DNA of 64,000 bases from Colletes latitarsis (lineage: Eukaryota; Arthropoda; Insecta; Hymenoptera; Colletidae). The position numbers were made by a program, and so were the translations under genes. The stretch lies in the NCBI RefSeq assembly GCF_051014445.1, contig NW_027488368.1, forward strand, positions 8,308,001-8,372,000. Reading direction: 5' to 3'. Positions 40,226-53,989 of the stretch are shown here, piece after piece (within the stretch, counting starts at the first letter, position 1; the number at the start of each line of letters is the position of its first letter). The notes beneath the pieces were generated by a model. The model was not told where the DNA came from and did no database searches. It saw nothing but the letters and a program-made list of their open reading frames with translations.

Positions 40226-41084
40226 ACCAGCGTTATCCTCTAAAACTCTAATCGGAACCAGCTTTTATTGACTGTTTCAGTGTGGTACCACATAACTACG
40301 TGATCCAAGCCAGAAAAAGCCCAGGATCTGGCCAACAGGTATGCAAAAATGCGAAAGTACGAGCCAGATGAGGGCAAATACCAGACCTAACCCAGACATA
40401 ACCGGCGTTATCCTCTAAAATATTAAACGGAACCAGGTTTAATTGACTGTTTCGGTGTGGTACCACATTACTACGTGGTCCAAGCCAGAAAAAGGCTAGG
40501 ATCTGGCCAACAAGTATGGGAAAAACGCGGAAGTACGAGCCAGATGAGGGCAAATCCCAGAACTAACCGAGACATAACCTGCGTTGTCCTCTAAAATATT
40601 AATCGGAACCAGGTTTAATTGACTGTTTCGGTGTGGTACCACATTACTACGTGGTCCAAGCCAGAAAAAGGCCAGGATCTGGCCAACATGTATGGGAAAA
40701 ACGCGAAAGTATCAGCCAGATGATTGCCTATACCAGAACTAACCCAGACGTAACCTGCGTTATCCTCTAAAATACTATTCGGAACCAGCTTCTATTGACT
40801 GTTTCACTGTGGTACCACATTACTACGTGATCCAAGTCAGAAAAAGCCCAGGATCTGGCCAACTAGTATGCGAGAAATGCGAAAGTACGAGCCAGATGAG
40901 GGCAAATACCAGACCTAACCCAGATATAACCGGCGATATCCTCTAAAATATTAATCGCAACCAGGTTTAATTGACTGCTTCAGTGTGGTACCACATTACT
41001 ACGTGATCCAAACCAGAAAAAGCCTAGGATCTGGCCAACTAGTATGCGAGAAATGCGAAAGTACGATCCAGATGAGGGCAAATC
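40226..41084. repeat. Transition from the central to the right-hand monomer mixture
   Basis: Five monomers show states typical of the right part of the window: CAACTAGTATGCGAG, CAAGTATGGGAAAAACGCG and CCTGCGTTGTCC. One monomer near 40,339 has lost a base (GTATGCAAAAATGCG). No gene or unique DNA was seen. Confidence 0.8.
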
Positions 41085-44000
41085 CCAGAACTAACCGAGA
41101 CATAACCTGCGTTGTCCTCTAAAATATTAATCGGAACCAGGTTTAATTGACTGTTTCAGTGTGGTACCACACTACTACGTGATCCAAACCAGAAAAAGCC
41201 CAGGATCTGGCCAACTAGTATGCGAGAAATGCGAAAGTACGAGCCAGATGAGGGCGAATCCCAGACCTAACCGTGATATAACCGACGTAATCCTCTAAAA
41301 TATTAATCGGAACCAGGTTTAATTGACTGTTTCGGTGTGGTACCGCATTACTACGTGATCCAAACCAGAAAGAGGCCAGGCACTGGCCGTCAAGTATGCG
41401 AAAAATGCGAAAGTACGAGCCAGATGAGGGCAAATACCAGACCTAACCCAGACATAACCGGCGCTATCCTCTAAAATATTAATCGGAACCAGGTTTAATT
41501 GACTGTTTCAGTGCGGTACCACATTACTACGTGGTCAAAGCCAGAAAAAGGCCAGGATCTGGCCAACAAGTATGGGAAAAATGCGAAATTACGAGTCAGA
41601 TGAGGGCAAATCCCAGACCTAACCGAGACATAACCGGCGTTATCCTCTGAAATATTAATCGCAACCAGGTTTAATTGACTGCTTCGGTGTGTAACCTCAT
41701 TACTACGGGATCCAAACCAGAAAAAGGCCAGGATCTGCCCAACAAGTATGCGAAAAATGCGTAAGTATGAGCCAGATGATTGCTAATACCAGACCAAACC
41801 GTAACATAACCGGCGTTATCCTCTAAAATATTAATCGCAAACAGGTTTAATTGACTGTTTCGGTGTGGTACCGCATTACTACTTGGTCCAAGCCAGAAAA
41901 AGGCCAGGATCTGGCCAACAAGTATGTGAAAAATGCGAAAGTACGAGCCAGATGAGGGCAAATACCAGACCTAACCAAGATATAACCAGCGTTATCCTCT
42001 AAAATATTAATCGAAACCAGCTTTTATTGACTGTTTCGGTGTGGTACCACATTACTACGTGGTCCGAGCCAGAAAAATGCCAGGATCTAGCCAACAAGTA
42101 TGCGAAAAATGCGAAGGTACGAGCCAGATGAGGGCAAATACCAGACCTAACCGAGATGTAACCGGCGTTATCCTTTAAAATATTAATCGAAACCAGGTTT
42201 AATTGGCTGTTTCTGTGTGGATCGTCATTATGACGGGATCCAAACCAGAAAGAACCCAGCATCTGGCCAACATGTATGTGAAAGAAGCGAATGTATGAGC
42301 CAGATTATTGCAAATCCCAGAACGAACCCAGACATAACCAGCGTTATCCTCTAAAATTCTAATCGGAACCAGCTTTTATTGACTGTTTCAGTGTGGTACC
42401 ACATAACTACGTGATCCAAGCCAGAAAAAGCCCAGGATCTGGCCAACAAGTATGCGAAAAATGCGAAAGTACGAGCCAGATGAGGGCAAATACCAGACCT
42501 GACCCAGGCATAATCGGCGTTATCCTCTAAAATATTAATCGGAACCAGGTTTAATTGACTGTTTCAGTGTGGTACCACATTACTACGTGATCCAAAACAG
42601 AAAAAGGCGAGGATCTGCCCAACAAGTATGCAAACAATGCGAAAGGATGAGCCAGATCGTTGCAAATACCGGAACTAACCCAAACAAAACCAGCGTTATC
42701 CTCCAAAATATTAATCGCAACCTGGTTTAATTGACTGTTTCAGTGTGGTACCACATTACTACGTGATCCAAACCAGGAAAAGGCCAGGATCTGGCCAACA
42801 AGTATGCGAAAAATGCGAAGGTACGAGCCAGATGAGTGCAAATCCCAGACCTAACCGAGATATAACCGGCGTCATCCTCTAAAATATTAATCGAAACCAC
42901 GTTTAATTGACTGTTTCGGTGTGGAACGTCATTATTACGGGATCCAAACAAGAAAAAAACCCAACACCTGGCCAACAAGTATGCGAAAAAGCGAAAGTAT
43001 GAGACAGATGAGGGCAAAGCCCAGACCTAACCGAGAAATAGCCGCCGCTACCCTCTAAAATATTTATCGCAACCAGGTTTAATTCACTGTTTGAGTGTGG
43101 TCCCAGATTACTACTGAGTCCAAGCCAGAAAAAGGCCAGGATCTGACCAACATGTATGCGAAAAACGCGAAAGTATGAGCCAGATGATTGCATATACCAG
43201 AAGTAACCCAGGCGTAACCAGCGTTCTCCTCTAAAATACTAATCGGAACCAGCTTTTATCGACTGTCTCAGTGCGGTTCCACATTACTACGTGATCCAAG
43301 CCAGAAAAAGGCCAGGATCTGGCCAACAAGTATGCGAAAAATGCGAAAGTACGAGCCAGATGAAGGCAAATACCAGACCTAACCCAGACATAACCAGCGT
43401 TATCCTCTAAAATACTAATCGGAACCAGCTTTTATTAACTGTTTCTGTGTGGTACCACATTACTACGGGATCCAAACCAGAAAAAGCCCAGCATCTGGCC
43501 AACAAGTATGCGAAAAATGCGAAAGTTCGAACCAGATGAGGGCAAATACTAGATCTAACCCAGACATAACCGGCGTTATCCCCTAAAATACTAATCGGAA
43601 ACAGCTTTTATTGACTGTTTCAGTGTGGTACCACATTATTACATGATCCAAGCCAGAAAAAGCCCAGGATCTGGCCAACAAGTATGTGAAAAATGCGAAA
43701 GTACGAGCCAGATGAGGGCAAATACCAGACCTAACCAAGATATAACCAGCGTTATCCTCTAAAATATTAATCGAAACCAGCTTTTATTGACTGTTTCGGT
43801 GTGGTACCACATTACTACGTGGTCCGAGCCAGAAAAATGCCAGGATCTAGCCAACAGGTATGCGAAAAATGCGAAGGTACGAGCCAGATGAGGGCAAATA
43901 CCAGACCTAACCGAGATGTAACCGGCGTTATCCTTTAAAATATTAATCGAAACCAGGTTTAATTGACTGTTTCTGTGTGGATCGTCATTATGACGGGATC

Positions 44001-44403
44001 CAAACCAGAAAGAACCCAGCATCTGGCCAACAAGTATGTGAAAAAAGCGAATGTATGAGCCAGATTATTGCAAATCCCAGAACGAACCCAGACATAACCA
44101 GCGTTATCCTCTAAAACTCTAATCGGAACCAGCTTTTATTGACTGTTTCAGTGTGGTACCACATAACTACGTGATCCAAGCCAGAAAAAGCCCAGGATCT
44201 GGCCAACAAGTATGCGAAAAATGCGAAAGTACGAGCCAGATGAGGGCAAATACCAGACCTAACCCAGACATAACCGGCGTTATCCCCTAAAATACTAATC
44301 GGAACCAGCTTTTATTGACTGTTTCGGTGTGGTACCACATTACTACTTGGTCCAAGCCAGAAAAAGGCCAGGATCTGGCCAACATGTATGCGAAAAATGC
44401 GAA
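41085..44403. repeat. Giant super-repeat R1, 5' part
   Basis: Positions 41,085-41,880 match 49,004-49,799 (offset 7,919). Positions 41,874-44,403 match 50,321-52,850 (offset 8,447). The change of 528 bp is three whole monomers present only in the second copy. Composition is mosaic: from about 41,880 it resembles the central family, and 43,020-43,440 resembles the left block, with the CCGCCGCTACCC/TTTGAGTGTGG monomer. Confidence 0.9.
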
Positions 44404-47400
44404 GGTACGAGCCAGATGAGGGCAAATCCCAGACCTAACCGAGACATAGCCGGCGATATGCTCTAAAATATTAAGCGCAACCTGGTTTAATTGAATGCTT
44501 CGGTGTGGTCCCACATTACTACTTGGTCCAAGCCAGAAAAAGGCCAGGTTCTGGCCAACAGGTATGCGAAAAATGCGAAGGTACGAGCCAGATGAGGGCA
44601 AATACCAGACCTAACCGAGACATAGCCGGCGATATGCTCTAAAATATTATGCGCAACCTGGTTTAATTGAATGCTTCGGTGTGGTCCCATATTATTACTT
44701 GGTCCAAGCCAGAAAAAGGCCAGGATCTGGCCAACAAGTATGGGAAAAACGCGAAAGTATCAGCCAGATGAGGGCAAATCCCAGAACTAACGCAGATATA
44801 ACCGGCGATATCCTCTAAAATATTAATCGCAACCAGGTTTAATTGACTGTTTCAGTGTGGTACCACATTACTACGTGATCCAAACCAGAAAAAGCCCAGG
44901 ACCTGGCCAACTAGTATGCGAGAAATGCGAAAGGACGAGCCAGATGAGGGCGAATCCCAGACCTAACCGTGATATAACCGACGTAATCCTCTAAAATATT
45001 AATCGGAACCAGGTTTAATTGACTGTTTCGGTGTGGTACCGCATTACTACGTGATCCAAACCAGAAAGAGGCCAGGCACTGGCCGTCAAGTATGCGAAAA
45101 ATGCGAAAGTACGAGCCAGATGAGGGCAAATACCAGACCTAACCCAGACATAACCGGCGCTATCCTCTAAAATATTAATCGGAACCAGGTTTAATTGACT
45201 GTTTCAGTGCGATACCACATTACTACGTGGTCAAAGCCAGAAAAAGGCCAGGATCTGGCCAACAAGTATGGGAAAAATGCGAAATTACGAGTCAGATGAG
45301 GGCAAATCCCAGACCTAACCGAGACATAACCGGCGTTATCCTCTGAAATATTAATCGCAACCAGGTGTAATTGACTGCATCGGTGTGGAACCTCATTACT
45401 ACGGGATCCAAACCAGAAAAAGGCCAGGATCTGCCCAACAAGTATGCGAAAAATGTGTAAGTATGAGCCAGATGATTGCTAATACCAGACCAAACCGTGA
45501 CATAACCGGCGTTATCCTCTAAAATATTAATCGCAAACAGGTTTAATTGACTGTTTCGGTGTGGTCCCACATTACTACTTGGTCCAAGCCAGAAAAAGGC
45601 CAGGATCTGGCCAACAAGTATGTGAAAAATGCGAAAGTACGAACCAGATGAGGGCAAATACCAGACCTAACCAAGATATAACCGGCGTTATCCTCTAAAA
45701 TATTAATCGCAACCAGGTTTAATTGACTGTTTCGGTGTGGTACCGAAATACTACGTGATCCAAATCAGAAAAAGCCCAGGATCTGGCCAACAAGTATGAG
45801 AAATAAGCGAAAGTACGAGCCAGATGAGGGCAAATCCCAGACCTAACCGAGACATAGCCGGCGTTATCCCCTAAAATACTAATCGGAACCAGGTTTAATT
45901 GACTGTTTCGGTGTGGTACCGCATTACTACATGATCCAAACCAGAAAAAGCCCAGGATCTGGCCAACAAGTATGAGAAAAATGCGAAAGTACGAGCCAGA
46001 TGAGGGCAAATCCCAGACCTAACCGAGACATAGCCGGCGATATGCTCTAAAATATTAAGCGCAACCTGGTTTAATTGACTGCTTCGGTGTGGTCCCACAT
46101 TACTACTTGGTCCAAGCCAGAAAAAGGCCAGGATCTGGCCAACAAGTATGTGAAAAATGCGATAGTACGAGCCAGATGAGTGCAAATACCAGAACAAACC
46201 AAGATATAACCAGCGTTATCCTCTAAAATATTAATCGAAACCAGCTTTTATTGACTGTTTCAGTGTGGTACCACATTACTACGTGGTCAAAGCCAGAAAA
46301 AGGCCAGGATCTGGCCAACAAGTATGGGAAAAACGCGAAAGTACGAGCCAGATGAGGGCAAATACCAGACCTAACCCAGACATAACCGGCGTTATCCTCT
46401 AAAATATTAATCGGAACCAGGTTTAATTGACTGTTCCGGTGTGGTACCACATTACTGCGTGGTCCAAGCCAGAAAAAGGCCAGGATCTGGTCAACAAGTA
46501 TGGGAATAACGCGAAAGTATCAGCCACATGATTGCGAATACCAGAATTAACCCAGACGTAACCTGCGTTATCCTCTAAAATACTATTCGGAACCAGGTTT
46601 AATTGAATGTTTCAGTGTGGTACCACATTACTACGTGATCCAAACCAGAAAAAGCCCAGGATCTGGCCAACTAGTATGCGAGAAATGCGAAAGTACGAGC
46701 CAGATGAGGGCAAATCCCAGAACTAACCGAGACATAACCTGCGTTATCCCCTAAAATATTAATCGGAACCAGGTTTAATTGAATGTTTCAGTGTGGTACC
46801 ACATTACTACGTGATCCAAACCAGAAAAAGCCCAGGACCTGGCCAACTAGTATGCGAAAAATGCGAAAGTACGAGCCAGATGAGGGCAAATACCAGACCT
46901 AACCCAGACATAACCGGCGCTATCCTCTAAAATATTAATCGGAACCAGGTTTAATTGACTGTTTCAGTGTGGTACCATATTACTACGTGGTCAAAGCCAG
47001 AAAGAGGCCAGGATCTGGCCAACAAGTATGGGAAAAATGCGAAATTACGAGTCAGATGAGGGCAAATACCAGACCACACCCAGACATAACCGGCGTTATC
47101 CCCTAAAATACAAATCGGAACCAGCTTTTATTGACTGTTTCAGTGTGGTACCACATTACTACGTGGTCCAAGCCAGAAAAGAGCCAGGATCTGGCCAACA
47201 AGTATGCGAAAAATGCGAAAGTACGAGCCAGATGAGGGCAAATACCAGACCTAACCCAGACATAACTGGCGTTATCCTCTAAAATATTAATCGGAACCAG
47301 TTTTAATTGACTGTTTCGGTGTGGTACCACATTACTACGTGGTCCAAGCCAGAAAAAGCCCAGGATCTGGCCAACAAGTATGGGAAAAACGCGAAATTAC

Positions 47401-48546
47401 GAGTCAGATGAGGGCAAATCCCAGACCTAACCGAGACATAACCGGCGTTATCCTCTGAAATATTAATCGCAACCAGGTTTAATTGACTGCTTCGGTGTGG
47501 AACCTCATTACTACGGGATCCAAACCAGAAAAAGGCCAGGATCTGCCCAACAAGTATGCGAAAAATGCGTAAGTATGAGCCAGATGATTGCTAATACCAG
47601 ACCAATCCGTGACATAACCGGCGTTATCCTCTAAAATATTAATCGCAAACAGGTTTAATTGACTGTTTCGGTGTGGTACCGCATTACTACGTGATCCATA
47701 CCAGAAAAAGGCCAGGATCTGGTCAACAAGTAAGCGAAAAATGCGAAAGTACGAGCCAGATGAGGGCAAATCCCAGACCTAACCGAGACATAACCGGCGT
47801 TATCCTCTAAAATATTAATCGCAACCAGGTTTAATTGACTGTTTCGGTGTGGTACCGCATTACTACATGATCCAAACCAGAAAAAGCCCAGGATCTGGCC
47901 AACAAGTATGAGAAAAATGCGAAAGTACGAGCCAGATGAGGGCAAATCCCAGACCTAACCGAGACATAGCCGGCGATATGCTCTAAAATATTAAGCGCAA
48001 CCTGGTTTAATTGACTGCTTCGGTGTGGTCCCACATTACTACTTGGTCCAAGCCAGAAAAAGGCCAGGATCTGGCCAACAAGTATGTGAAAAATGCGAAA
48101 GTACGAGCCAGATGAGGGCAAATCCCAGACCTAACCTAGACATAACCTGCGGAATCCTCTAAAATATTAATGGCAACCAGGCTTAATTTACTGTTTCGGT
48201 GTGGTACCGTATTAGTACGTGATACAAACCAGAAAAAGGCCAGGATCTGCCCAACAAGTATGCGAAAAATGCAAAATTACGAGCCAGATGAGGGCAAATA
48301 CCAGACCTAACCGAGACATAGCCGGCGATATCCTCTAAAATATTAGGCGCAACCTGGTTTAATTGACTGCTTCGGTGTGGAACCACATTTCTACGGGATC
48401 CAAACCAGAAAAAATGCCAGGATCTGGTCAACAAGTTAGCGAAAAATGCGAAAGTACGAGCCAGATGAGGGCAAATACCAGACCTAACCCAGACATAACC
48501 GGCGTTGTCCTCTAAAATATTAATCGGAACCAGGTTTAATTGACTG
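44404..48546. repeat. Giant super-repeat R1, 3' part
   Basis: The offset to the second copy keeps growing in whole-monomer steps: 8,623 near 44,404, 8,799 near 44,487, 8,976 for about 44,850-46,258 and 9,152 for 47,755-48,546. Between 46,259 and 47,754 the match is patchier: about 46,921-47,080 matches 56,249-56,408 at 9,328, and 47,478-47,792 matches 49,941-50,255 at 2,463. Confidence 0.85.
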
Positions 48547-49003
48547 CTTCGGTGTGTAACCTCGTTACTACGGGATCCAAACCAGAAAAAGGCCAGGATC
48601 TGCCCAACAAGTATGCGAAAATTCGAAAGTACGAGCCAGATAAGGGCAAATACCAGACCAAACCCAGACAAACCGGCGTTATCATCTAAAATATTAATCG
48701 GAACCAGGTTTAATTGACTGTTTCAGTGTGGTACCACATTACTACGTGGTCAAAGCCAGAAAAAGGCCAGGATCTGGCCAACAAGTATGCGAAAAATGCG
48801 AAAGTACGAGCCAGATGAGGGCAAATACCAGACCTAACCCAGACATAACCGTAGTTATCCTCTAAAATATTAATCGCAACCCGGTTTAATTGACTGTTTC
48901 GGTGTGGTACCACATTACTACGTGGTCCAAGCCAGAAAAAGGCCAGGATCTGGCCAACAAGTATGGGAAAAACGCGAAAGTACGAGCCAGATGAGTGCAA
49001 ATA
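48547..49003. repeat. Junction monomers between super-repeat copies R1 and R2
   Basis: About 2.6 monomers do not follow the 9,152-bp match. They include a GTGTGTAACCTCG form of dyad 3 and CCGTAGTTATCC in place of dyad 2. They are ordinary satellite without unique sequence. Confidence 0.75.
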
Positions 49004-52000
49004 CCAGAACTAACCGAGACATAACCTGCGTTGTCCTCTAAAATATTAATCGGAACCAGGTTTAATTGACTGTTTCAGTGTGGTACCACACTACTACGTG
49101 AGCCAAACCAGAAAAAGCCCAGGATCTGGCCAACTAGTATGCGAGAAATGCGAAAGTACGAGCCAGATGAGGGCGAATCCCAGACCTAACCGTGATATAA
49201 CCGACGTAATCCTCTAAAATATTAATCGGAACCAGGTTTAATTGACTGTTTCGGTGTGGTACCGCATTACTACGTGATCCAAACCAGAAAGAGGCCAGGC
49301 ACTGGCCGTCAAGTATGCGAAAAATGCGAAAGTACGAGCCAGATGAGGGCAAATACCAGACCTAACCCAGACATAACCGGCGCTATCCTCTAAAATATTA
49401 ATCGGAACCAGGTTTAATTGACTGTTTCAGTGCGGTACCACATTACTACGTGGTCAAAGCCAGAAAAAGGCCAGGATCTGGCCAACAAGTATGGGAAAAA
49501 TGCGAAATTACGAGTCAGATGAGGGCAAATCCCAGACCTAACCGAGACATAACCGGCGTTATCCTCTGAAATATTAATCGCAACCAGGTTTAATTGACTG
49601 CTTCGGTGTGTAACCTCATTACTACGGGATCCAAACCAGAAAAAGGCCAGGATCTGCCCAACAAGTATGCGAAAAATGCGTAAGTATGAGCCAGATGATT
49701 GCTAATACCAGACCAAACCGTGACATAACCGGCGTTATCCTCTAAAATATTAATCGCAAACAGGTTTAATTGACTGTTTCGGTGTGGTACCGCATTACTA
49801 CGTGATCCATACCAGAAAAAGGCCAGGATCTGGCCAACAAGTATGCGAGAAATGCGAAAGTTCGTGCCAGATGAGGGCAAATACCAGACCTAACCCAGAC
49901 ATAACCGGCGTTATCCTCTAAAATATTAATCGCTACCAGGTTTAATTGACTGCTTCGGTGTGGAACCTCATTACTACGGGATCCAAACCAGAAAAAGGCC
50001 AGGATCTGCCCAACAAGTATGCGAAAAATGCGTAAGTATGAGCCAGATGATTGCTAATACCAGACCAATCCGTGACATAACCGGCGTTATCCTCTAAAAT
50101 ATTAATCGCAAACAGGTTTAATTGACTGTTTCGGTGTGGTACCGCATTACTACGTGATCCATACCAGAAAAAGGCCAGGATCTGGTCAACAAGTAAGCGA
50201 AAAATGCGAAAGTACGAGCCAGATGAGGGCAAATCCCAGACCTAACCGAGACATAGCCGGCGATATGCTCTGAAATATTAAGCGCAACCTGGTTTAATTG
50301 ACTGCTTCGGTGTGGTCCCACATTACTACTTGGTCCAAGCCAGAAAAAGGCCAGGATCTGGCCAACAAGTATGTGAAAAATGCGAAAGTACGAGCCAGAT
50401 GAGGGCAAATACCAGACCTAACCAAGATATAACCAGCGTTATCCTCTAAAATATTAATCGAAACCAGCTTTTATTGACTGTTTCGGTGTGGTACCACATT
50501 ACTACGTGGTCCGAGCCAGAAAAATGCCAGGATCTAGCCAACAAGTATGCGAAAAATGCGAAGGTACGAGCCAGATGAGGGCAAATACCAGACCTAACCG
50601 AGATGTAACCGGCGTTATCCTTTAAAATATTAATCGAAACCAGGTTTAATTGGCTGTTTCTGTGTGGATCGTCATTATGACGGGATCCAAACCAGAAAGA
50701 ACCCAGCATCTGGCCAACATGTATGTGAAAAAAGCGAATGTATGAGCCAGATTATTGCAAATCCCAGAACGAACCCAGACATAACCAGCGTTATCCTCTA
50801 AAGTTCTAATCGGAACCAGCTTTTATTGACTGTTTCAGTGTGGTACCACATAACTACGTGATCCAAGCCAGAAAAAGCCCAGGATCTGGCCTACAAGTAT
50901 GCGAAAAATGCGAAAGTACGAGCCAGATGAGGGCAAATACCAGACCTGACCCAGGCATAATCGGCGTTATCCTCTAAAATATTAATCGGAACCAGGTTTA
51001 ATTGACTGTTTCAGTGTGGTACCACATTACTACGTGATCCAAAACAGAAAAAGGCGAGGATCTGCCCAACAAGTATGCAAACAATGCGAAAGCATGAGAC
51101 AGATCGTTGCAAATACCGGAACTAACCCAAACAAAACCAGCGTTATCCTCCAAAATATTAATCGCAACCTGGTTTAATTGACTGTTTCAGTGTGGTACCA
51201 CATTACTACGTGATCCAAACCAGGAAAAGGCCAGGATCTGGCCAACAAGTACACGAAAAATGCGAAGGTACGAGCCAGATGAGTGCAAATCCCAGACCTA
51301 ACCGAGATATAACCGGCGTCATCCTCTAAAATATTAATCGAAACCACGTTTAATTGACTGTTTCGGTGTGGAACGTCATTATTACGGGATCCAAACAAGA
51401 AAAAAACCCAACACCAGGCCAACAAGTATGCGAAAAAGCGAAAGTATGAGACAGATGAGGGCAAAGCCCAGACCTAACCGAGAAATAGCCGCCGCTACCC
51501 TCTAAAATATTTATCGCAACCAGGTTTAATTCACTGTTTGAGTGTGGTCCCAGATTACTACTTAGTCCAAGCCAGAAAAAGGCCAGGATCTGACCAACAT
51601 GTATGCGAAAAACGCGAAAGTATGAGCCAGATGATTGCATATACCAGAAGTAACCCAGGCGTAACCAGCGTTCTCCTCTAAAATACTAATCGGAACCAGC
51701 TTTTATCGACTGTCTCAGTGCGGTACCACATTACTACGTGATCCAAGCCAGAAAAAGGCCAGGATCTGGCCAACAAGTATGCGAAAAATGCGAAAGTACG
51801 AGCCAGATGAAGGCAAATACCAGACCTAACCCAGACATAACCAGCGTTATCCTCTAAAATACTAATCGGAACCAGCTTTTATTAACTGTTTCTGTGTGGT
51901 ACCACATTACTACGGGATCCAAACCAGAAAAAGCCCAGCATCTGGCCAACAAGTATGCGAAAAATGCGAAAGTTCGAACCAGATGAGGGCAAATACTAGA

Positions 52001-53989
52001 CCTAACCCAGACATAACCGGCGTTATCCCCTAAAATACTAATCGGAAACAGCTTTTATTGACTGTTTCAGTGTGGTACCACATTATTACATGATCCAAGC
52101 CAGAAAAAGCCCAGGATCTGGCCAACAAGTATGTGAAAAATGCGAAAGTACGAGCCAGATGAGGGCAAATACCAGACCTAACCAAGTTATAACCAGCGTT
52201 ATCCTCTAAAATATTAATCGAAACCAGCTTTTATTGACTGTTTCGGTGTGGTACCACATTACTACGTGGTACGAGCCAGAAAAATGCCAGGATCTAGCCA
52301 ACAGGTATGCGAAAAATGCGAAGGTACGAGCCAGATGAGGGCAAATACCAGACCTAACCGAGATGTAACCGGCGTTATCCTTTAAAATATTAATCGAAAC
52401 CAGGTTTAATTGACTGTTTCTGTGTGGATCGTCATTATGACGGGATCCAAACCAGAAAGAACCCAGCATCTGGCCAACAAGTATGTGAAAAAAGCGAATG
52501 TATGAGCCAGATTATTGCAAATCCCAGAACGAACCCAGACATAACCAGCGTTATCCTCTAAAACTCTAATCGGAACCAGCTTTTATTGACTGTTTCAGTG
52601 TGGTACCACATAACTACGTGATCCAAGCCAGAAAAAGCCCAGGATCTGGCCAACAAGTATGCGAAAAATGCGAAAGTACGAGCCAGATGAGGGCAAATAC
52701 CAGACCTAACCCAGACATAACCGGCGTTATCCCCTAAAATACTAATCGGAACCAGCTTTTATTGACTGTTTCGGTGTGGTACCACATTACTACTTGGTCC
52801 AAGCCAGAAAAAGGCCAGGATCTGGCCAACATGTATGCGAAAAATGCGAAAGTACGAGCCAGATGAGGGCAAATACCAGACCTAACCCAGACATAACCGG
52901 CGTTATCCCCTAAAATACTAATCGGAAACAGCTTTTATTGACTGTTTCAGTGTGGTACCACATTACTACTTGGTCCAAGCCAGAAAAAGGCCAGGATCTG
53001 GCCAACATGTATGCGAAAAATGCGAAGGTACGAGCCAGATGAGGGCAAATCCCAGACCTAACCGAGACATAGCCGGCGATATGCTCTAAAATATTAAGCG
53101 CAACCTGGTTTAATTGAATGCTTCGGTGTGGTCCCATATTATTACTTGGTCCAAGCCAGAAAAAGGCCAGGATCTGGCCAACAAGTATGGGAAAAACGCG
53201 AAAGTATCAGCCAGATGAGGGCAAATCCCAGAACTAACGCAGATATAACCGGCGATATCCTCTAAAATATTAAGCGCAACCTGGTTTAATTGAATGCTTC
53301 GGTGTGGTCCCACATTACTACTTGGTCCAAGCCAGAAAAAGGCCAGGTTCTGGCCAACAGGTATGCGAAAAATGCGAAGGTACGAGCCAGATGAGGGCAA
53401 ATACCAGACCTAACCGAGACATAGCCGGCGATATGCTCTAAAATATTATGCGCAACCTGGTTTAATTGAATGCTTCGGTGTGGTCCCATATTATTACTTG
53501 GTCCAAGCCAGAAAAAGGCCAGGATCTGGCCAACAAGTATGGGAAAAACGCGAAAGTATCAGCCAGATGAGGGCAAATCCCAGAACTAACGCAGATATAA
53601 CCGGCGATATCCTCTAAAATATTAATCGCAACCAGGTTTAATTGACTCTTTCAGTGTGGTACCACATTACTACGTGATCCAAACCAGAAAAAGCCTAGGA
53701 TCTGGCCAACTAGTATGCGAGAAATGCGAAAGTACGATCCAGATGAGGGCAAATCCCAGATTCGAACCGAGACATAACCTGCGTTGTCCTCTAAAATATT
53801 AATCGGAACCAGGTTTAATTGACTGTTTCGGTGTGGTACCACACTACTACGTGATCCAAACCAGAAAAAGCCCAGGATCTGGCCACCTAGTATGCGAGAA
53901 ATGCGAAAGTACGAGCCAGATGAGGGCGAATCCCAGACCTAACCGTGATATAACCGACGTAATCCTCTAAAATATTAATCGGAACCAGG
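49004..53989. repeat. Giant super-repeat R2, 5' and central part
   Basis: This is the second copy of 41,085 to about 44,850. It carries three more monomers near 49,800-50,320, one of them a duplicate-like GATTGCTAATACCAGACCAAT monomer pair also found at 47,478, and further single monomers around 52,851-53,300. Several monomers here have TTGAATGCTTCGG and CCCATATTATTACTTGG. Confidence 0.87.

Noticed and set aside
48183..48671. Longest open frame (162 codons, minus strand)
   Set aside because: It spans nearly three satellite monomers and is long only because small indels and substitutions there remove the usual stops. A similar stretch at 57,335-57,586 has a stop.
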